A stretch of DNA of 10,969 bases from DATKMG01 sp035541995 (GCA_035541995.1 DATKMG010000037.1:1-10969); one strand, 5' to 3'. Counted from the stretch's first letter, positions 1 through 8,200 are shown. Numbers and translations are program-made. The notes: generated by a model not told the origin, from the letters alone.

Positions 1-396
1 ATTGCCAAAATGCTGGAGAAGCGACTTTTCGATGAAGGATACATGAGTTATTACCTGGGTATTTCCAATCTCGATCACGGCTTGGATTCAGACGTACTGG
101 ATACTTTTGAGCGCAGAGAAGAACGAATCCGAAGGCTGGGCGAACTGGCGCGCATCCTGACTGACAGTGGGCAGATTTTTGTCACCAGCATATCGGATCT
201 GGATGCCCATGACCGGACTTTGCTCAAAGCGCTCAATGAACCCAATGAGATCCTTTTTGTCAATGTTGGACAAGAGAGTTCCGCAGGCCAGGGCGATGTG
301 GTCATCGTGAGTCAGAGTGAAGCAGTACTCACAGCCGTTGACCGAATCGGCTTAATTCTGAAGGGCAAGGAGATTATTCCCGATTACTCCATCTGA
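1..396 (+). CDS. C-terminal part of an APS-kinase-like (CysC or CysN/C) protein, 5' truncated, probably degenerate
   Basis: The frame is open from base 1, so the gene begins upstream; the ATG at 10 is probably internal. The first visible residues (IAKMLEKRLFDEGY) match the helix just after the P-loop of adenylylsulfate kinase, so the P-loop would lie outside the window. Family enzymes phosphorylate APS to PAPS in cytoplasmic sulfate assimilation. The segment RREERIRRLGELARIL strongly resembles the conserved helix (DRxENIRRxGEVA) of CysC. However, the substrate-binding DGDNVRHGL motif reads GISNLDHGL, FISPYR reads ISDLDA, and the lid with KGLYKKARAG is missing, making the domain about 35 residues short. 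The C-terminal end (KGKEIIPDYSI) aligns with the CysC terminus. I infer a catalytically inactive, possibly regulatory domain, perhaps at the end of a CysN-type GTPase. The fold is fairly sure; the role is not. The siroheme gene downstream supports a sulfur context. Confidence 0.75.
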   Translation: MAKMLEKRLFDEGYMSYYLGISNLDHGLDSDVLDTFERREERIRRLGELARILTDSGQIFVTSISDLDAHDRTLLKALNEPNEILFVNVGQESSAGQGDVVIVSQSEAVLTAVDRIGLILKGKEIIPDYSI

Positions 397-490
397 AGCA
401 GCTACCTGCCGGTCAACAAACGGGTCAGGCATGGTAAAGAACATTGGCAAACAGAAAGCCTCAACAAAATAATCGGGCGAATTCAAGGGC

Positions 491-2002
491 ATGGAAAAGA
501 TGCAAGTCGACTCTCCTGTGCAATCGCAAAATACAGATCCTGAAGGAGGCTGTTTGATATCTCACTTGAGGATCTTGGCGGCGGATCAGGCTTTGGCGGA
601 TCTCTTAGTACTGGAGGCCGGGGACGCATTGTTTCTGCGCGACTCGGTTGCCGGTTCGGTTCAAGGCACTTACTACAATTGGTCGGCAGACATTTTGGGC
701 CCGGAGAAAATCACAGCGATGCTGGCGAGCTTAATCCAGCAGGAGGCTGACCTCGGAGTCTGTGCTGCAAAAGACCTTCCTTATCCAATGCCGGATCAAC
801 TGGATGTGCTGGCGTTGATCCATGCCCCCGGGCACCCTGAATCCAGAAATGCACCTTCCCCCCAGTCTCATCCACTCGGCGGCAAAATGGCATTGATCAG
901 CCGGTCCCGGCGCCCGGAATTGCATGCACTCTTTCATGGGGTGGACATAAGGCGGCAGTGGGGGAAAGTCTGGCTTATCGGCTTTGGACCCGGAGATCCG
1001 GAACTAATGACTCTTAAAGCAGACAGGATCTTGCATCAGGTGGACATCATCTACTACGACGATCTGGTTGACCATGCCATTTTGCAGAGGTACCCGGGAC
1101 GTAAGAAGTATGTGGGAAAACGAAAAGGGAATCACGCCGAGGCCCAGGAAGCCATCAATGAGTTAATGTGCCAGTCTGCTCTGCTTGGCAGAGCGGTGGC
1201 CAGGTTGAAGGGTGGTGACCCTTTTGTCTTTGGACGCGGCGGAGAAGAAACCGAGTACTTGTTGAGGAGGATGATAGCGGTAGAGGTCATTCCGGGAGTG
1301 AGTGCCGCCAACGCTGCCGCCGCGGCTTTCAACATTCCCCTAAGCAAGCGCCGCGTTTCCTGGTCGGTTACCCTGAAGACAGCCCATTGCGGGGATGGCC
1401 CCCGCCACTCCGAGGAGGAGGGACAAACTCTGGTCTATTACATGGCCGCCTCCCGCGTGGCTAGCCTATCCGGTGAACTATTGTTAAAAGGGCTGAACCC
1501 CAAGACTCCTGTCGCTCTCGTGCAAAAGGCCAGCCTGTCTGACGAGCATGGAATTGTCACGACACTGGAAGAAATGGGAACTCATGAATTGGAGTCCCCT
1601 CTTCTTGTGATCATCGGGAACGTGGTTAGAGATCGGCATCGCCATCGAACCCTGCTTTACACAGGACCGGATATCTCGGGGTTTCGGTCGAACGAGCGCT
1701 TAATACACTATCCCCTGGATGGAGGAGATTTCCCTCGATTTGGAGCGATCTCGGGGGAACTTCATGGGCCTCCAGATCTTCACAATATAGACGGAATTGT
1801 CTTTTCTTCCCCTTCCACCGTCGACACTTTTGTCAATCTACATGGACTTCCTGCCGATTGGGTACTCAATTATGCACTCGACCCAGCCACCTTCGAAAGA
1901 TTGCACGAGCACGGAATCCCGCGCGATAGGACTGTCCTGCTCAGTGAACCTCGAAAGGCGGTTCAACCTAGACATACATTCAAATGCGCGATAAATTCAT
2001 GA
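491..2002 (+). CDS. Uroporphyrinogen-III C-methyltransferase (SUMT) with truncated HemC-like N-terminus and HemD-like C-terminus
   Basis: The central domain (about residues 160-390) is a clear SAM-dependent uroporphyrinogen-III methyltransferase, which makes precorrin-2 for siroheme (or cobalamin). Visible motifs are VWLIGFGPGDPELMTLKA (160-177), VGKRKGNH, RLKGGDPFVFGRGGEE (238-253), EVIPGVSAA, IPLSKR (usually IPLTHR) and TLVYYMA. Residues about 25-157 resemble porphobilinogen deaminase: LGVCAAKDLPYPMPDQL matches IAVHSxKDxPxxLPxGL, with K94 and the catalytic-type D95 kept, and SRSRRPE (137-143) matches SSLRRQ. The N-terminal RxSxLA motif and the whole third domain with its cofactor-binding Cys are absent. 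Residues about 395-490 resemble one lobe of uroporphyrinogen-III synthase (IDGIVFSSPSTVDTFV, then ALDPATFERLHEHGIP). The start is ATG 491 with a weak AAGGG upstream; ATG 500 is an alternative. The gene lies 94 bases after the APS-kinase-like gene, probably in the same operon. The SUMT assignment is secure; the flanking domains are probably inactive. Confidence 0.88.
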   Translation: MEKMQVDSPVQSQNTDPEGGCLISHLRILAADQALADLLVLEAGDALFLRDSVAGSVQGTYYNWSADILGPEKITAMLASLIQQEADLGVCAAKDLPYPMPDQLDVLALIHAPGHPESRNAPSPQSHPLGGKMALISRSRRPELHALFHGVDIRRQWGKVWLIGFGPGDPELMTLKADRILHQVDIIYYDDLVDHAILQRYPGRKKYVGKRKGNHAEAQEAINELMCQSALLGRAVARLKGGDPFVFGRGGEETEYLLRRMIAVEVIPGVSAANAAAAAFNIPLSKRRVSWSVTLKTAHCGDGPRHSEEEGQTLVYYMAASRVASLSGELLLKGLNPKTPVALVQKASLSDEHGIVTTLEEMGTHELESPLLVIIGNVVRDRHRHRTLLYTGPDISGFRSNERLIHYPLDGGDFPRFGAISGELHGPPDLHNIDGIVFSSPSTVDTFVNLHGLPADWVLNYALDPATFERLHEHGIPRDRTVLLSEPRKAVQPRHTFKCAINS

Positions 2003-2036
2003 GCAGCCTGAATTCTGTCCCACTTTGAATTGCACC

Positions 2037-2056
2037 TTGCCCGGACGCCCGGGTAA
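2037..2056 (+). terminator. Possible weak intrinsic terminator after the siroheme gene
   Basis: The halves TTGCCCGG and CCGGGTAA pair over 8 bp (one G-T wobble) around an ACGC loop, 34 bases after the stop codon at 2000-2002. The following stretch (TCTGTCTATCTT) is only moderately T-rich. It is correctly placed to end the sulfur/siroheme transcription unit, but it could be a chance hairpin. Confidence 0.35.
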
Positions 2057-2079
2057 TCTGTCTATCTTGAACGAACAAT

Positions 2080-2088
2080 TGGTATATA
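2080..2088 (+). promoter_or_regulatory. Candidate extended -10 promoter for the sigma-factor gene
   Basis: TGG followed by TATATA fits an extended -10 element (TGn plus a TATAAT-like hexamer), just past the terminator-like hairpin and about 215 bases before the ECF sigma start. No good -35 lies 16-18 bases upstream; the TTGAAC at 2067-2072 is too close. If used, the transcript would have a leader of about 200 bases. Sequence match only. Confidence 0.3.
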
Positions 2089-2093
2089 CTTAG

Positions 2094-2110
2094 CCCGCAG
2101 ACGGTGCGGG
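2094..2110 (+). repeat. Short perfect inverted repeat (hairpin) in the sigma-gene leader
   Basis: CCCGCA and TGCGGG form a perfect 6-bp GC-rich stem with a 5-base loop. It sits directly after the candidate -10 element, near the expected transcription start. It could be a 5'-end-stabilising hairpin, an operator, or chance. Confidence 0.4.
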
Positions 2111-2229
2111 ATAAGGTAAATAGGCTATAACTCTGGTCGGACCCTGTAATTCTTTACCTGGGATTCTGATACAGAGTGCCTTTGGGTTCAAACTTGCGCT
2201 GTTCTGCGCCAATCCCCTTTCATCGAACT

Positions 2230-2245
2230 GTTTTCTCGGGAAAAC
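2230..2245 (+). repeat. Short perfect inverted repeat (hairpin) in the sigma-gene leader
   Basis: GTTTTC and GAAAAC form a perfect 6-bp stem around the tetraloop TCGG. It lies in the otherwise gene-free stretch 2003-2303, about 60 bases before the ECF sigma start. Role unknown. Confidence 0.35.
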
Positions 2246-2273
2246 CTGGCCGGTGCCTGTCCCAAAATGCAGA

Positions 2274-2297
2274 CTCAAACGTTGTTTAGTTTGAGAG
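2274..2297 (+). promoter_or_regulatory. Inverted repeat overlapping the presumed ribosome binding site of the ECF sigma gene
   Basis: CTCAAAC (2274-2280) and GTTTGAG (2289-2295) are perfect 7-base complements separated by 8 bases. The right arm includes the only purine-rich Shine-Dalgarno-like stretch (GAGAG, 2293-2297), 6 bases ahead of the GTG start at 2304. In RNA the stem could hide the ribosome binding site; in DNA it could be an operator. Inference from position and symmetry only. Confidence 0.4.
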
Positions 2298-2303
2298 TTA
2301 TAG

Positions 2304-2888
2304 GTGACAAGAGCAATCGTGGGCAAAGAAGAAAAAGATTCTCAAATCGAAACCTTCTTTCGCGCTGAGTACAAAAACCTCTACCGCTACGTGTATCAGT
2401 TTGTCAACAATGTCGATGATGCCATGGAAGTTGTGCAAGAGGTGTTCTTGAACTTCTATAGACTTCAGAAGGATGAGCCGACCTGCAACTGTGACCGGGC
2501 GTTGCTTTTTTATATGGCAAGGAATCAAGGAATTGACTTGTTGCGAAGGTCCCGAACTCGTGAGGTTTATCAGAAAGAGGTCCAGGAGGGGAAGCTCGTC
2601 TTGCTTCACACCTCCCAGGCCAGGACGCCGGAAGAGATCTTGCTCGACGAGGAGAAACGGCAGCTTACGAGGCTTGCGCTCGACCAGTTGAGCAAGAAGG
2701 AGCAAGATTGCCTGGCGCTTCGACGCTGGGGTCTCTCCTATCGTGAGGTGGCTCAAGTGTTGCATATGAATCCTCAGTCCGTGGGGCAGTTCATCACACG
2801 GGCTTTGCGGAAATTCCGAGGTGCCCATGCTGAGATTCTGGAAAAAAAGGGATCGGTTGGGGAAGCCCGATCTGCCGGACGACGCTGA
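2304..2888 (+). CDS. ECF-family RNA polymerase sigma factor
   Basis: This 194-residue cytoplasmic protein has the two sigma-70 regions of ECF factors. Region 2 is about residues 12-85: FFRAEYKNLYRYVYQFV, then DAMEVVQEVFLNFYRL (core and -10 contacts), then ALLFYMARNQGIDLLRRSR. Region 4 is about residues 125-180: ALDQLSKKEQDCLALRRWGLSYREVAQVL, then MNPQSVGQFITRALRKFR, a helix-turn-helix for the -35 element. The length is normal for the family. The start is taken as GTG 2304 with GAGAG upstream; GTG 2319 is possible. The 3' end overlaps the next gene by about 62 bases in another frame, typical of a co-expressed sigma/anti-sigma pair. ECF factors usually respond to envelope stress or nutrient signals through a membrane anti-sigma factor; targets here could include the TonB-dependent receptors downstream, but no matching promoter pair was established. 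Confidence 0.93.
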   Translation: MTRAIVGKEEKDSQIETFFRAEYKNLYRYVYQFVNNVDDAMEVVQEVFLNFYRLQKDEPTCNCDRALLFYMARNQGIDLLRRSRTREVYQKEVQEGKLVLLHTSQARTPEEILLDEEKRQLTRLALDQLSKKEQDCLALRRWGLSYREVAQVLHMNPQSVGQFITRALRKFRGAHAEILEKKGSVGEARSAGRR

Positions 2889-4992
2889 GTTGCTTGCGTA
2901 TTTAGACGGCGAAGTCACGACAGAACGCCACGCGGAGATTGAGGTGCTGAATGAAGAGTCCTGGGAAATACGCCTTCGCTTGGCTGAATTGGTCCGCGAC
3001 GTCGAAACATATACTGAAGCTTCCTCTCAGCTCGTTCCCCAGGAGATTCCTCCTTTTGAACGAGTCTGGAAAGGCCCCCCGCTGGAGGTCGGATATGCGC
3101 AGGCCGAAAAGCTGGGTCGCATTCCCCCTTCGAAGCGTAGTCCTTCCAAGAGCGCCGGAGTAACCCCTTTCTCTCAATGGCTGGGTTCGCTCACTCACTC
3201 CCTTAGCCCTACAGTCAGTTTGGCTGCTGCTCTTGCTGTTCTAATTGTGGTCGTGGCTGTCTTCTTGATCCGGATCAGTTCCGCCCCTCCTGTTTCAGCC
3301 AAAGAGTTGTTAAAACGCACGATTACGGCTGAGGAACAGAGGATCCACATCGTCACGGCTCCGGTTATCTACCAAAAGCTCCGAGTACATCGCAAATCAT
3401 CGCTCACTGCTCATGAAGATGCGGCAACCTGGGAGATTTGGAATGACGCCAGTCATAACCGCTTCACCCAACGGGTGGAATCTGCCAGTGGTGCCTATTT
3501 TGTTCCCCACCAAGGAGAATCCCCGGTTGCTCCAGGTAACTCATCCGTCCGGGGGGAGCCAAAACCTGCGAGCGTGGGAGGACAGGACAAGACTAGTCCT
3601 CCCTCCAACTCGAAAGAGCTAAACTCGGAATTGAGCGGTCTTCCCCCCGTCCTGTCTGAGTTAAACCAGGTGTACCAGGCTAACCGGATGGACCAACGAA
3701 GGCCATTGTCTCCGGAGGCTTTTGAAGCATGGCAAAGTCACGCTCGAAGACGAATCGACCAGGTCGAAGAAGTGGAGACGTCTGACGGACTGAAGGAATA
3801 TGTCCTTACGAGCGAGCCTTCCGGGCCATTTACAGAGAATGCCATCGTCAGAGGTCAAATTCTTGTGCGGGTTACTGATTGGCATCCCGTGGAGCAGCGT
3901 CTCAGAGTCCAAGGGGTTCAGGGGATTCAAGACTTCCAGGTCACCGAATCAAGATTCCAGGTGGTGGCCCTGAATACCCTCGATCCTGCCATCTTTGCGA
4001 GCCTCATGCCGGCTCCGTCGGGAGCAGTGGATGTCTCTGCCCCGGCGACGCCATTGATTGTGTCTCCAGATCCCGCCGATCTCCTTGCGGCAGAAATTGA
4101 GGCTCACTACGCCCTGCATCGGGTCAAGGCCTGTCTGGGTGAATCGATCGAGGTGGTACCTGTCGCCAAGGGGAGGATTGAGGTTCGTGGGCTGGCTGCC
4201 TCGGCTGAGCAGAAGGAGAAATTAATCGGGGAGCTACGAAGAGTTCCCTTTGTCACCATGAGGCTTCAGACGATTCAGGAGGCGATGAAGGCTGGTATCC
4301 CGGCTGCCATCCAGGGCCAGACCTCCGCCACAAACGCTCCATCCCCTGAACCGACAATAACGGTTCGATCTCCCAGATTACCTATTCAGGAACAGCTTGA
4401 GCAGTATTTTGCAAAATCAGACAGCAATCCCTCTTCTGAAAAGGATGCCAAGATCCGCTATAGCATCTCAGAGCTTTCCACTGAGGCAGTGACTCTCTCC
4501 CGGTCAACACTCTCAAACGCCTGGGCCTTACGCCGATTGGCGGAAGCATTTGGTCCTACCAAGGTGGTCCATGTACGCATGCAGTCGAGATGGTTGCTCG
4601 AAGCGATGGTCCGAGATCACCTGCGCGAAATTCAAAATGACCTCGGCCGCTCCCATGGCTTACTCGGACCAATCCTGTCTTCTGTTCCTAGCGGAATGGG
4701 TTCGTCCCCTTCGAGTAAGTCTGTGGAATCCATTACTTCATCAAGCGTAGCGGCCTCGGATTGGGTGAGTCAGACCCTCGTGGTTTTCCACAATGTGGAA
4801 CAAATGGACCTCTTGACCAATGGCCTTTTTGCTGGGGCGGGACTACCAACTGAAGATTCAGGGCAGGCTGCACAAGGATTGCTCTCGATCTATGCCGACT
4901 TGCCCAGCAAATGTGCGGGCCTGGAGAGAGAAATCGCCAAGGAATTTTCCTCTGTGGAAAATCAGCTGGCCACGCATGGGAGGCCGCAATAA
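2827..4992 (+). CDS. Large single-pass membrane protein, putative anti-sigma factor with RseB/LolA-like extracytoplasmic part
   Basis: About 721 residues from ATG 2827, chosen because GAGG (2818-2821) sits 5 bases upstream; GTG 2821 would add two residues. The cytoplasmic N-terminus (DDAELLAYLDGEVTTERHAEIE, then a helix EIRLRLAELVRDVETY) looks like the helical anti-sigma domain that often follows ECF genes, but the HxxxCxxC zinc motif is absent. One membrane helix spans about residues 128-151 (LAAALAVLIVVVAVFLI). The rest is extracytoplasmic. A region with PVIYQKLRVH, TWEIWNDASHNRF and WHPVEQRLRV vaguely recalls RseB/LolA-type folds. A Ser/Pro/Gly-rich linker (about 225-270) interrupts it. 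Next comes a small alpha/beta segment (IEVVPVAKGRIEVRGLAAS, about 430-455), then a helical C-terminal region. Anti-sigma factors bind their sigma and release it on an envelope signal. The role is inferred mainly from the 62-base overlap with the sigma gene and the topology; the extracytoplasmic fold is uncertain. Confidence 0.7.
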   Translation: MLRFWKKRDRLGKPDLPDDAELLAYLDGEVTTERHAEIEVLNEESWEIRLRLAELVRDVETYTEASSQLVPQEIPPFERVWKGPPLEVGYAQAEKLGRIPPSKRSPSKSAGVTPFSQWLGSLTHSLSPTVSLAAALAVLIVVVAVFLIRISSAPPVSAKELLKRTITAEEQRIHIVTAPVIYQKLRVHRKSSLTAHEDAATWEIWNDASHNRFTQRVESASGAYFVPHQGESPVAPGNSSVRGEPKPASVGGQDKTSPPSNSKELNSELSGLPPVLSELNQVYQANRMDQRRPLSPEAFEAWQSHARRRIDQVEEVETSDGLKEYVLTSEPSGPFTENAIVRGQILVRVTDWHPVEQRLRVQGVQGIQDFQVTESRFQVVALNTLDPAIFASLMPAPSGAVDVSAPATPLIVSPDPADLLAAEIEAHYALHRVKACLGESIEVVPVAKGRIEVRGLAASAEQKEKLIGELRRVPFVTMRLQTIQEAMKAGIPAAIQGQTSATNAPSPEPTITVRSPRLPIQEQLEQYFAKSDSNPSSEKDAKIRYSISELSTEAVTLSRSTLSNAWALRRLAEAFGPTKVVHVRMQSRWLLEAMVRDHLREIQNDLGRSHGLLGPILSSVPSGMGSSPSSKSVESITSSSVAASDWVSQTLVVFHNVEQMDLLTNGLFAGAGLPTEDSGQAAQGLLSIYADLPSKCAGLEREIAKEFSSVENQLATHGRPQ

Positions 4993-5285
4993 AAGGCAGT
5001 CGGACTGAGGCTTATGAGTTTATCTCTCTGATTCTGGTTTTTCAGTGTCCATCCGTGTCCGGGATCCTCTTCTGCATCTCCGCGTCTCTGCGTTTAGTTT
5101 TTGGTGGCAGTCGAAGGCTGCGCTAAGGCTTAGTAGCGAGAAATCAAGACAGGAACCAAGCAGGCTGGTCCACGCCCTAATCCCCAAAAACAGTGGCAAG
5201 TGATGGGGCTTCTCACTAGAATACCCTCGTCAACCCTTTAGCTCACGGAAGCAGATCCAGGGGAAATCGCAGTCGGGAGTCAGAC
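4993..5285. other. Intergenic region before the first receptor
   Basis: No convincing gene. It holds a degenerate 'CTCTGCG' type repeat (5043-5103), a 5-base palindrome CAGTC-G-GACTG (4997-5007), and a good ribosome binding site GGGAG (5275-5279), 6 bases ahead of the GTG start at 5286. No clear promoter or terminator was recognised, so whether the receptor is transcribed with the sigma pair is open. Confidence 0.6.
5043..5103 (-). repeat. Degenerate dispersed intergenic repeat (CACAGAG/CGCAGAG type)
   Basis: On the - strand the stretch 5078-5094 reads AACGCAGAGACGCGGAG, resembling the repeat arms at 8659-8684 and 8837-8862 (13 of 17 positions match the latter). The adjoining CAGTGTCCATCCGTGTCC (5043-5060) contains the unit GTGTCC twice. 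From memory, such strings are common between genes in environmental bacteria including Acidobacteria and Planctomycetes; this was not checked. Confidence 0.5.
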
Positions 5286-8200
5286 GTGACAGGAAAGCAT
5301 CTTAAGCACGTGCTGATTGCAGTGGTGTTGTGTTTATTCCTGACAGGGAGGCTATCCTCCCAAACCAATACAGCCCTATTGAGCGGCCGGATCACCGACA
5401 GCGCGGGGGGTGTCATCGAAGGGGCTCACGTTTTAACCTTCAACCTCGAGCGAGGGACCCAGCGGGCGGTGTTCTCAAACCGGGAAGGGTATTTCTTTTG
5501 TCCTCTCCTGCCGCAAGGGAATTATCGGATTACCGTTGAATTGCAGGGCTTCAAGCCGAGTGTCCGTGCCGGCATTCGACTCGGCGTACAACAGGCGGTT
5601 CGCGTCGATTTCATTCTGGAGCTGGGTGATCGCAGCGATGTGCTGGAGGTCGTCGATTCCCCGACGGACCTCAACACTGAAAACGCCCAGCTTAGCGACG
5701 TTCGTCCGCGGGACGACCTCCTCAGCTTGCCTGTGAATGACCGCAGTACCATCAAGTTTTTCTTTTTGAGCTCGTTCAATTATCAGGGAAATGGTTCCAG
5801 CTATTCGCTGGGCGGTCTGCGCGGCTTCAACACCAACTTCACCCTTGACGGAGTCACCAGCAACTCTGCCCTCTTTGGCGGACAGGTTGGTCCGATGACC
5901 GAGAGTTCTCTGGAGTCGGTGCGCGAGATGAGGGTCTTTAGCAGCAATAACTCAGCTGAGTTCCCTGGCGTAGGCACGGTCATGGTTTCCAGCCGTGCCG
6001 GCGGAAACGAAGTGCACGGCAGTGGTTTTGCCGTCACGAGCAACAACGCCCTTAATGCGCGGAACCCCTTTTTACTTGATAAACCCAGCGGTCCCAGTCG
6101 GTACGAATTTGGTGGGAGCATGGGGGGACCGGTCGTGATTCCGAGAATCTATGACGGGCATCGCCGTTCGTTCTATTATTTCACCTGGGAACAACAGCGA
6201 TTTCAGGGATCTGAAGCAGCGACGGCCAATGTGCCAACCCTGCAGATGAGGCAAGGCGACTTCTCTGAACTCCTGCCAAAGATTGTGATTCTCGATCCTG
6301 CGACCGGTCAGCCCTTTCCCGGTAATATCATCCCATCCGGCCGCATCAGCCCGGTTGCATTGAATATTCAGGATTTCGGGTTTTTGCTCCCGAATTTCGG
6401 TTCCCCCAGCGAGCTTTCAGCCAACTGGCGCGGTCTCCGTCCAGTCCACGAATACAATAACCGGGTCATGGTTCGGGTCGATCACCAAATGAAGGCTAAC
6501 GACACGTTGTCCTTCCGGTTGAATCTTCGATCGATTCCATTGCCGGTGGTCTACGATGCTGATTTGCCGATTTTTCGGCACGAACAGGATCGTCAGGTAC
6601 GAAATACCTATGTTTCAGAGACCCATGTCTTTTCAAGTCAACTCTTAAACGAGTTCCGCGTTGGGTATTCACGGGACTACTCCCGGCAAGACGGGTTTCA
6701 TAACGGGAGCGAACTTCTGGATCAGTTCGGGCTTGAGGGAATAGATGTTTCGACAAGGAAGAATCTGACGGGAGTCCCCAGCCTCCATTTTGTTAATTTC
6801 TCTGCCATGACTGAACTCCCGAGCTATTTCTGGATGAGCGAGACCTATGAGTTTCTGGATAACGTCACCTATTCAAAAGGAAAACACGGTTGGCGAATGG
6901 GAACGATGTTAAGACGTGATCGCGGCAACATTTCAAATTGCTGCGACAGCGATTTTGGAACTTTTTCTTTCGACGGATTTGCCACTGGTTTCGATTATGC
7001 TGATTTCCTGCTTGGCATTCCCCAATCCAGTAGCCGTTTCCAGAGATCTCAGCCACGCTATAACCGGTACAGCGAACTGGGCCTTTACCTGCAGGACGAC
7101 CTCCAGTTGACTCCACAACTGACCCTGAACTTTGGCGTGCGATACGATTATTTCTCACCTCCTGTCGACAAGTACGACATGCGGTACAGCTTCGACCCTG
7201 GAAGCGGGGATCTCGTTGTGCCATCCTCGGAAGTGCAACAAGAGCTGGTGAGCCCTATATTCCCCCCATCGATTCCCATGGTAACTTCTGACGAGGCGGG
7301 ATTTCCTTCCCGCTCGTTGCTGGAAAGTCACCACAGGAATTTCGGCCCCCGACTTGGCTTGGCGTATCGATTTCTCGATCATACGGTTTTTCGGGGCGGA
7401 TATGGCCTCTATTATACGCACCTGGCTGCAACCCTGATGGAACGCTTCAGTGGGGGACCATTTCAAGTTAACGAAGTGTATCAAAATACAATAGACCACG
7501 GGACACCTAGCTTCCAATTCCCCAATCCCTTCCCTGCGGAGGGACTTTCCGCGCAGAGTATTACTCCGGTTTCAAAAGACCTGGCCACCCCCTATACTCA
7601 GCAATGGAACCTCACCCTAGAGCACGAGTTTCCTTCTGCCATCCTTGCAAGAGCAACTTACCGCGGCTTTATGTCCGTCAATATCCCGTATGTTGGTGAT
7701 ATTAACAAACCCTTTCCAAGCAGTGACGCTTCAGGCAGGGGTTCTTTCAGTTACCCAAACTTCTCTCAAGTTAATTTTGTTCAGGATGGGGGTATTCAGA
7801 AACTCAATGCCCTCGATTTGGGCATTGAGCGGAAGTTCACCCGGGGATTGACTTTTCAATCCGGCTGGACTTGGGCAAAGAACCTTACCGACGTCGGGGA
7901 TGATGATGAAACTGGCAACATCGAAAACCCTTATGATCGTCGACGAGAGATGGGCAATATATTCTGGATGCCTCGTCATCGGTTTGTCGGCCAGGCACTT
8001 TACGAAATTCCTTTTGGAGGGTGGAAGCTCTCTGAGTCCAGCATACCACGGGTAATCCGGCATCTGCTTGATAACTGGCGAGTCTCGGCAGTCGCCGTGG
8101 TGCAAACGGGGCAGTTCTTAACACCTAGCTTCAGCGGATCTGATCCTTCCAATACACGGACTGAAGGAGGTCGTCCCGATCAATTGGGCAATCCCGGGCT

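Noticed and set aside
491..960. Functional porphobilinogen deaminase
   Set aside because: Only about half of HemC is present; the N-terminal Arg motif and the third domain with the cofactor-binding Cys are missing, so independent activity is unlikely.
2067..2090. TTGAAC and TATACT as a standard -35/-10 promoter
   Set aside because: The spacing is only 12 bases, too short for a sigma-70 promoter; the extended -10 reading at 2080-2088 is the better candidate.
2090..2326. Open frame of 78 codons on the - strand in the leader region
   Set aside because: It covers mostly the gene-free leader, but no family is recognisable, no ribosome binding site stood out, and it overlaps the sigma start; composition looks random.
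2298..2918. Open frame of 206 codons on the - strand
   Set aside because: Antisense shadow of the ECF sigma factor, whose region 2 and region 4 motifs are unmistakable.
5043..5103. CRISPR-like short repeats
   Set aside because: The repeated units are 6-17 bases, degenerate and irregularly spaced, with no spacers and no cas genes nearby.
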